Assembly: GCF_014642075.1 (NCBI RefSeq)
Contig: NZ_BMIK01000003.1
Coordinates: 62,001-126,000, forward strand
DNA from: Parapedobacter defluvii
Lineage (GTDB): Bacteria; Bacteroidota; Bacteroidia; Sphingobacteriales; Sphingobacteriaceae
Length of the DNA stretch: 64,000 nucleotides
Reading direction: 5' to 3'
Position numbers and translations under genes: made by a program. Under the pieces are notes generated by a model. That model saw only the letters and a program-made list of their open reading frames with translations, had not been told where the DNA came from and did not search any database. Positions 46,052-54,395 of the stretch are shown here, one piece after another; within the stretch, counting starts at the first letter, position 1; the number at the start of each line of letters is the position of its first letter.

Positions 46052-47035
46052 TTAACCCTCCAGATCGGCGGCAAATACTACCTTTTGAGGTTGGTTGGCC
46101 AAGTAAAAAATAGGTATAACCGGTGTTTTGGTTATACTCATGTCCAACAAGCTGATCACTTTTTTCACGGTCGCCCGGTGCGTAATTCCCTGTACATCCT
46201 CATATTCCAACTCAAAACGAACCTGAGGCTGTTCGTTGATATAGGTCCCTGTCTGCTGAGCATCCAGCAGCCGTGCTTCTGTCCGATACCCACCATATTT
46301 CAGTGTCAACACGTCTCCGGTTCCCAAAAATAACTTCCCGATTCCTCCGCCGAAGAGCCACCCTATGCCCAGTAGCGTAAGCGGGCAGATCAGCAATGGA
46401 TGGAAAAAGACAAGGAACCGCCATCCGGTGCCTCCGTGTTCATAATGGTAGCTCAATAGATAATAAGCTATCACCGCTGCTAATAGTAACAGCCACCCTA
46501 GGATGGCCAACAGCCAGCGCCCTTGGTCTTTCTGTACTTCCGAGCCATCTATCGCAAGCACAGGAAGCGTACCCAAATCCCTACTTATCCGTAGGCGTAC
46601 GGATTTCCCCACATCAAACCGCCGTTGAGCCGGCCGTGTATCAACGATTGACAGGGTTTCTTGTATTGGTGTTCCGGCCAAGTTGCCGAAACGAAGGGTG
46701 ACCGATAGCTGCGGATGCCCCTGTATCATTTTTCCCGTGGCCTTTGATGCAATCACCGCTGCGTCGCGTAGCATCCCCTCACGCACCAACCGCCGTGTGC
46801 GATGCTCATCCCTAAGCGGTTGCAGAACCCACTTCCGGAATATGCGAGCCAGCCAATAGGTCCATAGCAGCACCGATACCGACAAATAGGTAAGTGCCAA
46901 ATATGGGCCGGACAACGAAAGGGCGGATCGTTCTCCACCTGCATAATTAATACTGTAGTAGAGAATCATTGGGAAGGGCACCGCGAAAAAAAATGCATAC
47001 AGTGCCCAAAAAACAGACATGCCTTTTCTATTCAC
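46052..47035 (-). CDS. Membrane protein with internally duplicated cytoplasmic/periplasmic domain (DUF3592-like)
   Basis: 327 residues with four predicted helices in two pairs (about 8-30, 44-66; 172-193, 208-230). After each pair comes a similar beta-rich block: MLRDAAVIASKATGKMIQGH...VLAIDG and YRTEARLLDAQQTGTYINEQ...VVFAADLEG. The pattern (A-x-hhhhxTG-x-x-x-x-x-xPQ) recalls DUF3592-type proteins. Function unknown. Divergent from yjbQ. Probably cotranscribed with the lipoprotein at 45415. Confidence 0.6.
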   Translation of the reverse strand: MNRKGMSVFWALYAFFFAVPFPMILYYSINYAGGERSALSLSGPYLALTYLSVSVLLWTYWLARIFRKWVLQPLRDEHRTRRLVREGMLRDAAVIASKATGKMIQGHPQLSVTLRFGNLAGTPIQETLSIVDTRPAQRRFDVGKSVRLRISRDLGTLPVLAIDGSEVQKDQGRWLLAILGWLLLLAAVIAYYLLSYHYEHGGTGWRFLVFFHPLLICPLTLLGIGWLFGGGIGKLFLGTGDVLTLKYGGYRTEARLLDAQQTGTYINEQPQVRFELEYEDVQGITHRATVKKVISLLDMSITKTPVIPIFYLANQPQKVVFAADLEG

Positions 47036-47051
47036 AACCGTAAATATAGCA

Positions 47052-47059
47052 TATATTTG
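47052..47059 (+). promoter_or_regulatory. -7 box (TATATTTG) of yjbQ
   Basis: Fits TAnnTTTG, 47 bases before the ATG at 47107, in the 71-base divergent gap. No matching TTG upstream. Confidence 0.4.
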
Positions 47060-47106
47060 TTGTTTCTGGCAGTTAACGATGTAATTCGATTCATCCTTTC
47101 AGGTTT

Positions 47107-47529
47107 ATGGAAATTTTTCAGCGACAAATAACACTGCGTGAACGGCCCCGTGGGTTTCACCTGATCACTTCGGAAATAGCGGGCTGCTTATCGGCGATCT
47201 CACATTGGAAAGCTGGTATGTGCCAAGTTTTTATTCAGCATACATCGGCCTCATTGACGGTCAACGAAAATGCGGATCCTACGGTACGGATCGACTTCGA
47301 AACGTACTTCAACAAAGCGGTTCCCGAAAATGATCCCGATTACCGGCATGATTACGAAGGATCGGACGACATGCCTGCGCATCTTAAATCATCGTTAATG
47401 GGAGCTTCTGTAAGTATTCCGATTCAGGAGGGAAAGCTTGCTTTGGGAACCTGGCAGGGCGTGTATCTGTGCGAACACCGGAATCATGGGGGGAGGCGGA
47501 GGCTTATGATTACCGCCTGGGGAGCATAA
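47107..47529 (+). CDS. YjbQ/UPF0047 family protein
   Basis: 140 residues, the usual length. Signature pieces: QVFIQHTSASLTVNENADP, DDMPAHLKSSLMGASVSIPI and GTWQGVYLCEHR. The conserved histidines (QHTSAS, MPAHLK, CEHRNHGG) cluster in the fold and probably bind metal or phosphate. E. coli YjbQ has weak thiamine phosphate synthase activity; the real role is not settled. It ends at a bidirectional terminator. Confidence 0.92.
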   Translation: MEIFQRQITLRERPRGFHLITSEIAGCLSAISHWKAGMCQVFIQHTSASLTVNENADPTVRIDFETYFNKAVPENDPDYRHDYEGSDDMPAHLKSSLMGASVSIPIQEGKLALGTWQGVYLCEHRNHGGRRRLMITAWGA

Positions 47530-47530
47530 A

Positions 47531-47557
47531 AAATGCGGCTCTTGCTAAGCCGCATTT
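47531..47557. terminator. Bidirectional terminator between yjbQ and the OmpA-family gene
   Basis: Perfect 10-bp stem AAATGCGGCT/AGCCGCATTT with a seven-base loop, with A on one side and T then A-rich sequence on the other. It serves both convergent genes. Confidence 0.85.
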
Positions 47558-47576
47558 TAAAAAAAGCCATCACTAC

Positions 47577-48266
47577 TTATACACCCGCTTCTTCCTTGGC
47601 CTCTTTTCTCATCTTGTCATTGGCTACAATCACAATTTCCACACGGCGGTTTTGTGCCCGCCCCGCTTCGGTATTGTTATCGGCAATGGGTTCATGGAAG
47701 CTCTTGCCTTCGGTTTTAATCCGCCGGCCGGCAAGTCCCTGAGAGACTGCATAGCTTTTTACCGATTTTGCCCGGCGTTCTGATAACCCTTGATTGTAAG
47801 CGTCTGTTCCCTTATTGTCTGTGTGTCCGATCACTAAAATATCGGTATCCGGATTATCGTTTAAATTCTCAACCAGCTTAGCAATGTTTGTTTTTGCGTC
47901 CGGCTTCAAATCGGTTTTATCAAAGTCAAACAGGATACCCGAGTCAAATTTCACAATGATGCCTTCATCTGCTTTAATCACTTCTGCACCTGCCACAGTA
48001 CGTTCAATCTCAGCGGCTTGTTTATCCATTTTTTTACCGATCAGTCCACCGGCCACACCACCTAAGGCAGCTCCCGCCAGTACACCAACCGCCGTATTAC
48101 CTGCTTTTTTTCCGATAATTGCACCCAAAGCACCACCTGCCACTGCGCCCGTGGCAGCTCCTTTTTGGGTATTACTCATGGACTGTATCGTACTGCAGCT
48201 TCCCAGCAACATGGCCGATGTAGCTACGGAAAGTCCAAACAGTGCTATTTTTCGATTCGTTATCAT
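47577..48266 (-). CDS. OmpA-family lipoprotein with glycine-zipper membrane segment
   Basis: 229 residues. Lipobox LGSC (Cys24), then a glycine-zipper segment (GAATGAVAGGALGAIIGKKAG) followed by a second (GVLAGAALGGVAGGLIGKK), and a C-terminal OmpA domain (FDFDKTDLKPDAKTNIAKLV, VIGHTDNKGTDAYNQGLSER, GRAQNRRVEIVI) that binds peptidoglycan. Similar to YiaD/Pal-like proteins linking envelope layers. Monocistronic, with a 134-base gap upstream that shows nothing definite. Confidence 0.92.
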   Translation of the reverse strand: MITNRKIALFGLSVATSAMLLGSCSTIQSMSNTQKGAATGAVAGGALGAIIGKKAGNTAVGVLAGAALGGVAGGLIGKKMDKQAAEIERTVAGAEVIKADEGIIVKFDSGILFDFDKTDLKPDAKTNIAKLVENLNDNPDTDILVIGHTDNKGTDAYNQGLSERRAKSVKSYAVSQGLAGRRIKTEGKSFHEPIADNNTEAGRAQNRRVEIVIVANDKMRKEAKEEAGV

Positions 48267-48400
48267 ATCTCTTCCTTTTTGTTTATGTGATCAAATGCAA
48301 ACCCAATGCCAAAACAGAGATACGAAACACAGATCGCACCGATTGAACAGATACACACCGATTTACAGGTTGCATTGCTGCTGTCGCCAACCGATACCGC

Positions 48401-49147
48401 TTAATTGGGTTCGGCTTCTAATTTGGGAAGTTTGGGAGCTGCCGGCCGGCCATCGCGGTCAAATTGTTTAAAGGATTGGACGATATAGGCTGTAATGTCA
48501 TACTCACCCCAGTATTGTACTTTTTCAAAAGACGGCCGGTACCAAATCATAAAATTGGTGAGGTCGTCCCCTTCCATGCCGGTTAGTTCCTGGATTTTCC
48601 CCCGGCTGAATTTCCGATCTACGTCTGTTTCGGCAAGTTCTTTTTCCATGTAATTACCGAAACGCCTTGCATTCCGCGGTGTCCGCCCCAACAATTCATA
48701 CAAGGAAGTGATGGGATTGAAGATATAAGCCAATGCAGGCGGCTTTCCATCAAAATAAACGCCCTGTTTGCGGTATCCACGCATGGCATCGCGGAGCTCG
48801 GCTTCTTTGCTCATCCGATTTACATCCACCTGTTCCAGCAGAATACTCCCCGGTGTCATATCAATCAATATATCGCTTAACGTCTTTATCTCGGTTGCCG
48901 CAGATTGATAGCCCATGCTGTTAGCCACCAGTGTATCTCCTACGGTGACCCGGATTTCGAACGTCCCCAAGCCACTGGAAACTGAACTTTGACCGGTATT
49001 CTTGTTCGTAAGGGTCACACCTCCCAGCCGTTTGGCGGTACCCGCTTCTACAACGATACCCCGGATGGTTCCTGACTCCTGCGCAAACAGCTTTACCGGA
49101 AGCAGCCAAATGGAAACAAACAGCAGTATGTTAGTTAGATGCCTCAT
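48401..49147 (-). CDS. Secreted protein with carboxypeptidase-regulatory-like domain
   Basis: 248 residues. Signal peptide ending LFAQ (residue 23), then a CarboxypepD_reg-like/SusC-N-terminal type beta sandwich (GTIRGIVVEAGTAKRLGGVT, FEIRVTVGDTLVANSMGYQS). The second half (residues ~105-248) is helical and rich in charged residues (LRDAMRGYRKQGVYF, RNARRFGNYMEKELAETDVD). There is no TonB-dependent barrel. Likely periplasmic; role unknown. Confidence 0.75.
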   Translation of the reverse strand: MRHLTNILLFVSIWLLPVKLFAQESGTIRGIVVEAGTAKRLGGVTLTNKNTGQSSVSSGLGTFEIRVTVGDTLVANSMGYQSAATEIKTLSDILIDMTPGSILLEQVDVNRMSKEAELRDAMRGYRKQGVYFDGKPPALAYIFNPITSLYELLGRTPRNARRFGNYMEKELAETDVDRKFSRGKIQELTGMEGDDLTNFMIWYRPSFEKVQYWGEYDITAYIVQSFKQFDRDGRPAAPKLPKLEAEPN

Positions 49148-49232
49148 GTATATGTTTCCTTTGACTCATTTTTATACCAAACGTTTAACCCCGGCAATTC
49201 TTATGCCCATTTGCGGTTATATGTAAGACCGG

Positions 49233-49634
49233 TTATCCGGTTTTATAAGGATAGAATACAAAATTGGCCCCTTCGGGAACAATGACAAAGACACACATGA
49301 AATCCTCGGGCTTTTTGTATTGTTTAATGAAATGTGTTTTCCGTTCCTCCTTGATAATGCCGCGTTCAACAAATTCTTCCAGTGTAGACGCATGAATGGA
49401 CCACTCGGTTCCCAATTCGTTTTTATCCAATATCAACTCGCCCATGCTAACCTCATGCTGGTGGGCAATGAAGATGGGATAAGCGGAGAGGCCTTCGGCC
49501 ATAATTTCCACCGCAATCTCTTTAATAGATTCTGCATAAAAATCCAGATCAACCTTAAGGTCCTTCAACGGGCTTTCCTTTTTGGGTTGCCCGTCATCGC
49601 CAGCCTGCGCTCCAAGTAAATCCTGCAATTCCAT
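49233..49634 (-). CDS. Conserved hypothetical protein
   Basis: 133 residues, no signal peptide or membrane segment. K/D-rich start, then VDLDFYAESIKEIAVEIMAEGLSAYP (shown here in part: ESIKEIAVEIMAEG) and FVIVPEGANFVFYPY at the end. I do not recognise the family. It lies 47 bases after rlmD on the same strand, separated by the T-rich spacer element, and probably shares its transcript. Confidence 0.6.
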   Translation of the reverse strand: MELQDLLGAQAGDDGQPKKESPLKDLKVDLDFYAESIKEIAVEIMAEGLSAYPIFIAHQHEVSMGELILDKNELGTEWSIHASTLEEFVERGIIKEERKTHFIKQYKKPEDFMCVFVIVPEGANFVFYPYKTG

Positions 49635-49640
49635 GGGAGG

Positions 49641-49675
49641 TTAAAAGTAAAAAGTTAAAATTAAAAAGTAAAAAA
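49641..49675 (-). repeat. T-rich TTTTTACTTTT spacer element (copy 2)
   Basis: Read in the gene direction this is a run of TTTTTACTTTT and TTTTAACTTTTTACTTTTAACC-like steps, the same design as 9929-9968 and again directly before a start codon. Confidence 0.5.
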
Positions 49676-49681
49676 CACGCG

Positions 49682-51094
49682 TTACCTTTTCAAACCGAGC
49701 AAGACGACGTTTTCAACGTGCTGTGTATGGGGGAACATATCTACCGGCCGAATCCGCTTCACCTCATATTTTTCATTCAGCAAAGCGAGGTCACGGGCCT
49801 GCGTGGCGGCATTGCAGCTTACATATACTATTTTCGGTGCTGCTATCTCCAACAGGCGCGCCACGACATCGGGATGCATCCCCGCCCGCGGCGGGTCGGT
49901 GATCACCACATCCGGCTTGCCCGCTGCTGCAACAAATTGCGGCGTCAGAACGTCTTTCATATCTCCCGCGTAGAACCGGGTATTACCAATACCGTTTATT
50001 TCTGAATTTATTTTTGCGTCTTCGATCGCCGAAGGAACGTATTCCACACCGATGACTTCGCGTACGTGCCGTGCAACAAAGTTGGCGATTGTCCCTGCTC
50101 CAGTATAAAGGTCGTACACCCGTTCGTGCCCTTCAAACGAGGCAAAGTCACGTGTAATTTTATAAAGTTCGTAGGCCTGTGCGGAGTTGGTCTGATAAAA
50201 TGACTTGGCACCGATCTTAAACCGGAGCCCTTCCATCTCCTCAAAGATATGGTCGCGCCCGGCATAAACATGAACATCCTGATCGAAGATGGTGTCGTTT
50301 TTTTTCTGATTGAGGATATAAAGCAGCGAAGTGATTTCCGGAAATTCATTCCGAAGGAAAGCCATGGTCTTTTCCACTGTATCTGCATCGGCGTAGGCAA
50401 ACACAACGATGACCATCAACTCGCCGGTAGAGGCAGTCCGGATAATGAGGTTGCGCAGGGCCCCTTCGTGCTGTCGTAGATCGTAGAAGGAAATCTCGTG
50501 TTCCAGCGCAAAAGCCCGCAATTTATTCCGGATTTCGTTGGATGGCGATTGCTGTAAATAACAGTGTTCGATATCCAATATCTTATCAAACCGTAGGGGC
50601 ACATGGAATCCCAGTGCATTTGGCTGCGTCCTGGTCTGTTCGTCCTCCGCATCCGTGAACCACCTTTTATTGGAAAATGTGTATTCGAGTTTATTACGGT
50701 AATACTGTGTCTGTGGAGCAGCCAGGATCGTTTCCATCTCGGAGGTATCCACTTTACCCAAGCGCGACAATGCATTGTCTACGCTTTTCTGCTTGTAGAT
50801 CAATTGGGCATCGTACTCCATATGCTGCCATTTGCACCCGCCGCATATACCGAAATGCTTACAAAAAGGAGTGGTCCGGTGCAACGAAGGTTGAATCATC
50901 CGGGAAATACGGGCTTCGGCAAAGTTCTTTTTTTTACGCATCAACTCCACATCCACCACATCACCCGGAATCGCTTTGTCTACGAAAAGGACGAGTTCCC
51001 CGGCTTTACCCACACCTTTGCCTTCTTCGGCGATATCGGTGATCGAGATATCGGATAGCGACCGTTGTTCAGGTGCGATTCTTCTTCTGCTCAT
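49682..51094 (-). CDS. rlmD: 23S rRNA (uracil-C5)-methyltransferase RlmD/RumA family
   Basis: 470 residues. N-terminal TRAM domain (ITDIAEEGKGVGKAGELVLF), an iron-sulfur cluster set with C78, C84 and C87 (CKHFGICGGC) and a fourth near 182, then the SAM-dependent fold: YDLYTGAGTIANF, TDPPRAGMHPDV, and the catalytic Cys427 in YVSCNAATQARDL. Methylates a uracil in 23S rRNA (1939 in the E. coli enzyme); whether it is RlmD or the related RlmCD/RlmC type is not decided here. The -7 box is only 8 bases from the ATG. Confidence 0.93.
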   Translation of the reverse strand: MSRRRIAPEQRSLSDISITDIAEEGKGVGKAGELVLFVDKAIPGDVVDVELMRKKKNFAEARISRMIQPSLHRTTPFCKHFGICGGCKWQHMEYDAQLIYKQKSVDNALSRLGKVDTSEMETILAAPQTQYYRNKLEYTFSNKRWFTDAEDEQTRTQPNALGFHVPLRFDKILDIEHCYLQQSPSNEIRNKLRAFALEHEISFYDLRQHEGALRNLIIRTASTGELMVIVVFAYADADTVEKTMAFLRNEFPEITSLLYILNQKKNDTIFDQDVHVYAGRDHIFEEMEGLRFKIGAKSFYQTNSAQAYELYKITRDFASFEGHERVYDLYTGAGTIANFVARHVREVIGVEYVPSAIEDAKINSEINGIGNTRFYAGDMKDVLTPQFVAAAGKPDVVITDPPRAGMHPDVVARLLEIAAPKIVYVSCNAATQARDLALLNEKYEVKRIRPVDMFPHTQHVENVVLLGLKR

Positions 51095-51101
51095 AAGGGT
51101 G

Positions 51102-51109
51102 CAAAGATA
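51102..51109 (-). promoter_or_regulatory. -7 box (TATCTTTG) directly before rlmD
   Basis: The last G is 8 bases from the start codon at 51094, predicting a leader of two to four bases. Confidence 0.45.
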
Positions 51110-51133
51110 CGGGTTTTTTACGCATCCGTGTTC

Positions 51134-51694
51134 TTAAACGGAAACATATTGGTGATTGCTGGATGCAGCCGGAGGATAGAGCATCATTTGCCGGGGAATC
51201 CCAACCAACCAAATCAGGAACCAGGCAATAACTGTTGGATTTTTTATCGCCAATAAGACACCAAGGTATTGATCTCTAACCTGTTCCGATATTTGGGAAC
51301 CTACCACTTTCTCCAGAAAAACGTCAAAAACCAATGTTGCAATGATCATGAAAATCAGCTGGAAAACCAAACTCAGCCACCTGTGTTTAACAAATGACTT
51401 GATCCGTACCCACTGTTCCTGGCCGCTGATTTTACGTAACCGCTCATCTCTCAGGATGCTCAGTTTAATGATGAACCACAACACTAAGAACCGTAAGCTT
51501 TCGACAAGTACCTCCAATAAGATAACGGTGGTATTGGACCAATCCGGCGAAAAAAACAGTACGATAAACCGCTCAATGGACGGAATGACTGAAAGGCCAG
51601 CGATCCATAAAAAGTGATGCAAATAAAAACGGAATGCCCAACGGGGTACGTCAACTGCTGCTTTGAAGTCTAATTGAATATTTTGGTAGCCCAT
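51134..51694 (-). CDS. Inner-membrane protein of unknown function
   Basis: 186 residues with four hydrophobic segments (about 22-45, 56-80, 105-128, 145-165). A helical stretch between helices 2 and 3 is rich in K/R and probably cytoplasmic (LRDERLRKISGQEQWVRIKSF). No known family. It shares an AT-rich divergent promoter region with the MarR gene, which makes it a likely target of that regulator. Confidence 0.6.
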   Translation of the reverse strand: MGYQNIQLDFKAAVDVPRWAFRFYLHHFLWIAGLSVIPSIERFIVLFFSPDWSNTTVILLEVLVESLRFLVLWFIIKLSILRDERLRKISGQEQWVRIKSFVKHRWLSLVFQLIFMIIATLVFDVFLEKVVGSQISEQVRDQYLGVLLAIKNPTVIAWFLIWLVGIPRQMMLYPPAASSNHQYVSV

Positions 51695-51798
51695 ATAAAT
51701 TTGCTTATATTTAGCATTTATACAATCAATTTGAAATATTATATATTTAGTAAATTATATATATAATATATAATATACATACTAAAGTAAATAAAATC
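51695..51798. promoter_or_regulatory. AT-rich divergent control region of the membrane protein and MarR genes
   Basis: The 104 bases are more than 85% A+T with long TA alternations (about 51739-51778) containing imperfect inverted repeats such as ATATATTTAG/TAAATTATAT. MarR proteins bind AT-rich dyads and often control the divergent gene and themselves. Confidence 0.4.
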
Positions 51799-52269
51799 AT
51801 GAAAACATCAAAACATAAAAGCGAATTAATCCGAGAAGTCAACGCGGCCTGCAGAGAAATGTCAACGGCAACCGTCTTATTTCATCAATCGCTCGCGCAG
51901 CACGTAGGCATATCGGGTGCGGATCATAAATACCTGGATATCTTGCTTAGAAAGGGTGCTATGTCTGCAATCCGCTTAGCGAAATACGCGGGCTTAACCG
52001 CGGGCGCCATTACGGGAATTGTTGATCGCCTGGAAAAAATGGCATTGGTAAAACGGGAAGCGGACCCCAAGGATCGAAGAAAAATCGTGATCGCCCCCCA
52101 AGTGGAACGAATCAATCAGTTATTCGGCTCGCAGCTATCCTCGCTCATTCAGGAAAATGAGACGTTTCATGATAAATATTCCTTATCCGAACTAGTGTTT
52201 ATAAAGGAGTACCTTGAAAACATCACTGCCTTGGTGACCCGTAAAACGCGGGAATTAACCGGTGAATAA
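51799..52269 (+). CDS. MarR-family transcriptional regulator
   Basis: 156 residues; winged helix-turn-helix with MSAIRLAKYAGLTAGAITGI (recognition region), then VDRLEKMALVKREADPKDRRK, the D-x-R-D/K-R-R wing typical of MarR. N- and C-terminal helices form the dimer. The effector is unknown. It ends 2 bases from the convergent TetR gene. Confidence 0.92.
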   Translation: MKTSKHKSELIREVNAACREMSTATVLFHQSLAQHVGISGADHKYLDILLRKGAMSAIRLAKYAGLTAGAITGIVDRLEKMALVKREADPKDRRKIVIAPQVERINQLFGSQLSSLIQENETFHDKYSLSELVFIKEYLENITALVTRKTRELTGE

Positions 52270-52271
52270 AT

Positions 52272-52853
52272 TCAATTGCCGTCTACAGTGGCTTTGACGA
52301 GGTAAGGCAGAATTTCTTTTTGAAAGGAGACGAAATTTTTCCGGACATCCGCCTCGCTGACCGAGGTGAATGCAAATGAGAAGACAATATTTTTGCTGGC
52401 TTTAATAAGGAAGGTCAATCGTTCAGGTTCAACGGCTTTGCTGATTTCAGTATTGTTAATAAAGGAGCTGATCAGAAGGAATTCGAGGTCGTCTGACAAG
52501 GTACGGAGGTATTCCTGCGTATTCGTTGACTCCCGGATAAAATCCCAGCCCAGGAATTCGTTACATATCGTATAGGTGAGGCGGCTGACCCGCAGGATGG
52601 TGTTGCTCAGATAGGTTTCGAGATCTGCCTGGTTATTGTATTTTCCGAGCAAATCGTCGACACTCTCCTGAATGTAATCCATCAGGATCGCGTGCAGCAC
52701 CAGCTCTTTACTGTCAAAATACTTATAAATGGTGGCTTTGGCAATTTTTGCTTTCCGCGCGATTTCATTGACACTGGTTTTTTTATAGCCGTAGCGACGG
52801 AATAGCTCCCGGGCCGCTTTTTTAATCGATTCTTTGACTTTATCGGCTTCCAT
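52272..52853 (-). CDS. TetR-family transcriptional regulator
   Basis: 193 residues. N-terminal helix-turn-helix: ARELFRRYGYKKTSVNEIAR then KIAKATIYKYFDSKELVLH, a textbook TetR DNA-binding unit. The C-terminal ligand domain is not conserved enough to name a ligand. Last gene of the run pheS, Rieske-like, TetR (3-base gap); no transporter or enzyme target lies next to it. Confidence 0.92.
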   Translation of the reverse strand: MEADKVKESIKKAARELFRRYGYKKTSVNEIARKAKIAKATIYKYFDSKELVLHAILMDYIQESVDDLLGKYNNQADLETYLSNTILRVSRLTYTICNEFLGWDFIRESTNTQEYLRTLSDDLEFLLISSFINNTEISKAVEPERLTFLIKASKNIVFSFAFTSVSEADVRKNFVSFQKEILPYLVKATVDGN

Positions 52854-52856
52854 TTG

Positions 52857-53267
52857 CTAATTTGAAACGATTATGGTTTCGCCACTTCTCCGCGCCCTGT
52901 AACGCTTCAAGGGACATTCGGCCAACTCGGCCGGTGATCCGTTGACAAGAAGATAACGTGCGCCCGAGCAAGGATCTTTTGCCACCACACCACTTTCTTC
53001 CACGACAACTGCACAGCGTTTTTCGGGATTTACGGTACTGCACCGGTCAAATGCGATGTAACCGTTTCCTGTATTCACAATGATTAATCCCGCTACTCCC
53101 CCCCGCTCCGTTACCGCGACGCCATTGGGTATATAGAGCTGCGAATATTGGACCATAGAAACTTGTTCTAATACCGGGATGCTTTCAATGACGTTACATC
53201 CTCCTTTTTTGCATGCCAAGGGAAGAAGCAGCAAAAAAAAAGAAACAATATGCAGGACTTTTAACAT
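52857..53267 (-). CDS. Rieske-fold lipoprotein lacking the iron-sulfur histidines
   Basis: 136 residues with lipobox LPLACKKGG (Cys19). The second half follows the Rieske pattern (YIAFDRCSTVNPEKRCAV, DPCSGARYLLVNGSPAELAE, CPLKRYRA), but the CxH and CxxH ligand pairs read CST and CSG, so both histidines are gone and a [2Fe-2S] cluster is unlikely. Remaining cysteines may form disulfides. It begins one base before the pheS stop region (adjacent at 53267/53268). Confidence 0.6.
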   Translation of the reverse strand: MLKVLHIVSFFLLLLPLACKKGGCNVIESIPVLEQVSMVQYSQLYIPNGVAVTERGGVAGLIIVNTGNGYIAFDRCSTVNPEKRCAVVVEESGVVAKDPCSGARYLLVNGSPAELAECPLKRYRARRSGETIIVSN

Positions 53268-54305
53268 TTAAATCAATTCCGTTTCAAACTGACTAAGGAA
53301 ACGGACGTCATTTTCAGAAAACAACCTTAAATCCTTAATCTCATATTTGAGGTTAGTAATGCGTTCAATCCCCATCCCGAATGCGAAACCGGTGTATTTG
53401 GCACTGTCAACACCGCAGTTTTCAAGCACATTGGGATCTACCATGCCACACCCCAATATTTCCACCCATCCGGTATGTTTGCACAAGGTACATCCTTTTC
53501 CTTTGCAGATTGTACAACTGATATCCATTTCCGCAGATGGTTCTGTAAACGGGAAATAAGAAGGGCGGAAACGTACCCGGGTATCTTCGCCGAAGAGCTC
53601 CTGCACAAAATGATAAAGTGTTTGCTTGAGGTCCGCAAAGGACACCCCTTTATCGACGTACAGTCCTTCAACCTGATGGAAAAAACAATGCGCACGGGCC
53701 GAAATTGCCTCGTTCCGGTATACCCGGCCGGGCATGATTGAGCGAAAAGGAGGTGTACCGTTTTCCATCATCCGAACTTGTACGGACGACGTATGCGTAC
53801 GCAATGCGATGTCATTCCCTGCTTGTTTCTTGATGAAAAAGGTATCCTGCATATCCCGTGCGGGATGCTCCGGCGGAAAATTCAATGCACTGAAATTATG
53901 CCAATCATCTTCAATCTCCGGCCCTTCGGCTACCGTAAACCCCAATTTTTTAAAGATCTCCACAATTTCCTTTCTCACCAAAGACAATGGATGACGCGAT
54001 CCAACCGCGAAACCCTCTCCGGGCAATGTAAGATCCCCGATTTCCTTTTTAGAAGACTGGGTACCTGAAGCAAATTGTGCTTGAAACAATTTGTATTTCT
54101 GTTCAACCGACTGCTTAAATTCATTCAAGGTTTTGCCTAGCGCGCGTTTTTGGTCGGCCGATACCGTTTTAAACTCTTCAAAAAGATCACGAACTATGCC
54201 TTTTGCAACCAGAAACTTTAATCTAAAAGCTTCCAGCTCCTGGGCAGACTGGGGGGCAAACCGCTCAATCTCTTCTGTATACTGCTGTATTTTGTCCTGC
54301 AACAT
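53268..54305 (-). CDS. pheS: Phenylalanyl-tRNA synthetase alpha subunit
   Basis: 345 residues. N-terminal coiled coil that contacts tRNA, then the class II catalytic core: GRHPLSLV-type GSRHPLSLVRKEIVEIF, TAEGPEIE-like FTVAEGPEIEDDWHNF, RTHTSSVQVRMM, FHQVEGLYVD, and the motif 3 FGMGIERITNL. SFRPSYFPFTEPS-type FRPSYFPFTEPSAE precedes a CxxC pair (CTICKGKGCTLC). pheT is not in the window, as is common in Bacteroidota. The -7 box is 6 bases from the ATG. Confidence 0.98.
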   Translation of the reverse strand: MLQDKIQQYTEEIERFAPQSAQELEAFRLKFLVAKGIVRDLFEEFKTVSADQKRALGKTLNEFKQSVEQKYKLFQAQFASGTQSSKKEIGDLTLPGEGFAVGSRHPLSLVRKEIVEIFKKLGFTVAEGPEIEDDWHNFSALNFPPEHPARDMQDTFFIKKQAGNDIALRTHTSSVQVRMMENGTPPFRSIMPGRVYRNEAISARAHCFFHQVEGLYVDKGVSFADLKQTLYHFVQELFGEDTRVRFRPSYFPFTEPSAEMDISCTICKGKGCTLCKHTGWVEILGCGMVDPNVLENCGVDSAKYTGFAFGMGIERITNLKYEIKDLRLFSENDVRFLSQFETELI

Positions 54306-54310
54306 GACGC

Positions 54311-54318
54311 CAAAGATA
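54311..54318 (-). promoter_or_regulatory. -7 box (TATCTTTG) directly before pheS
   Basis: The last G is 6 bases from the start codon, so transcription would begin at or next to the ATG. Confidence 0.45.
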
Positions 54319-54350
54319 TGAAAATTCTCTTTAGCTTTCGGCTTTTGGGA

Positions 54351-54373
54351 GTCGGTGATCGATGGCCAGTGAT
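54351..54373 (-). repeat. 23-base dispersed repeat, copy 2 (between ssb and pheS)
   Basis: Its reverse complement matches 11461-11483 at 19 of 23 positions. It lies in the 90-base gap between ssb and pheS. Confidence 0.55.
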
Positions 54374-54395
54374 CGGCTTTGGGAATAGCTGTACG

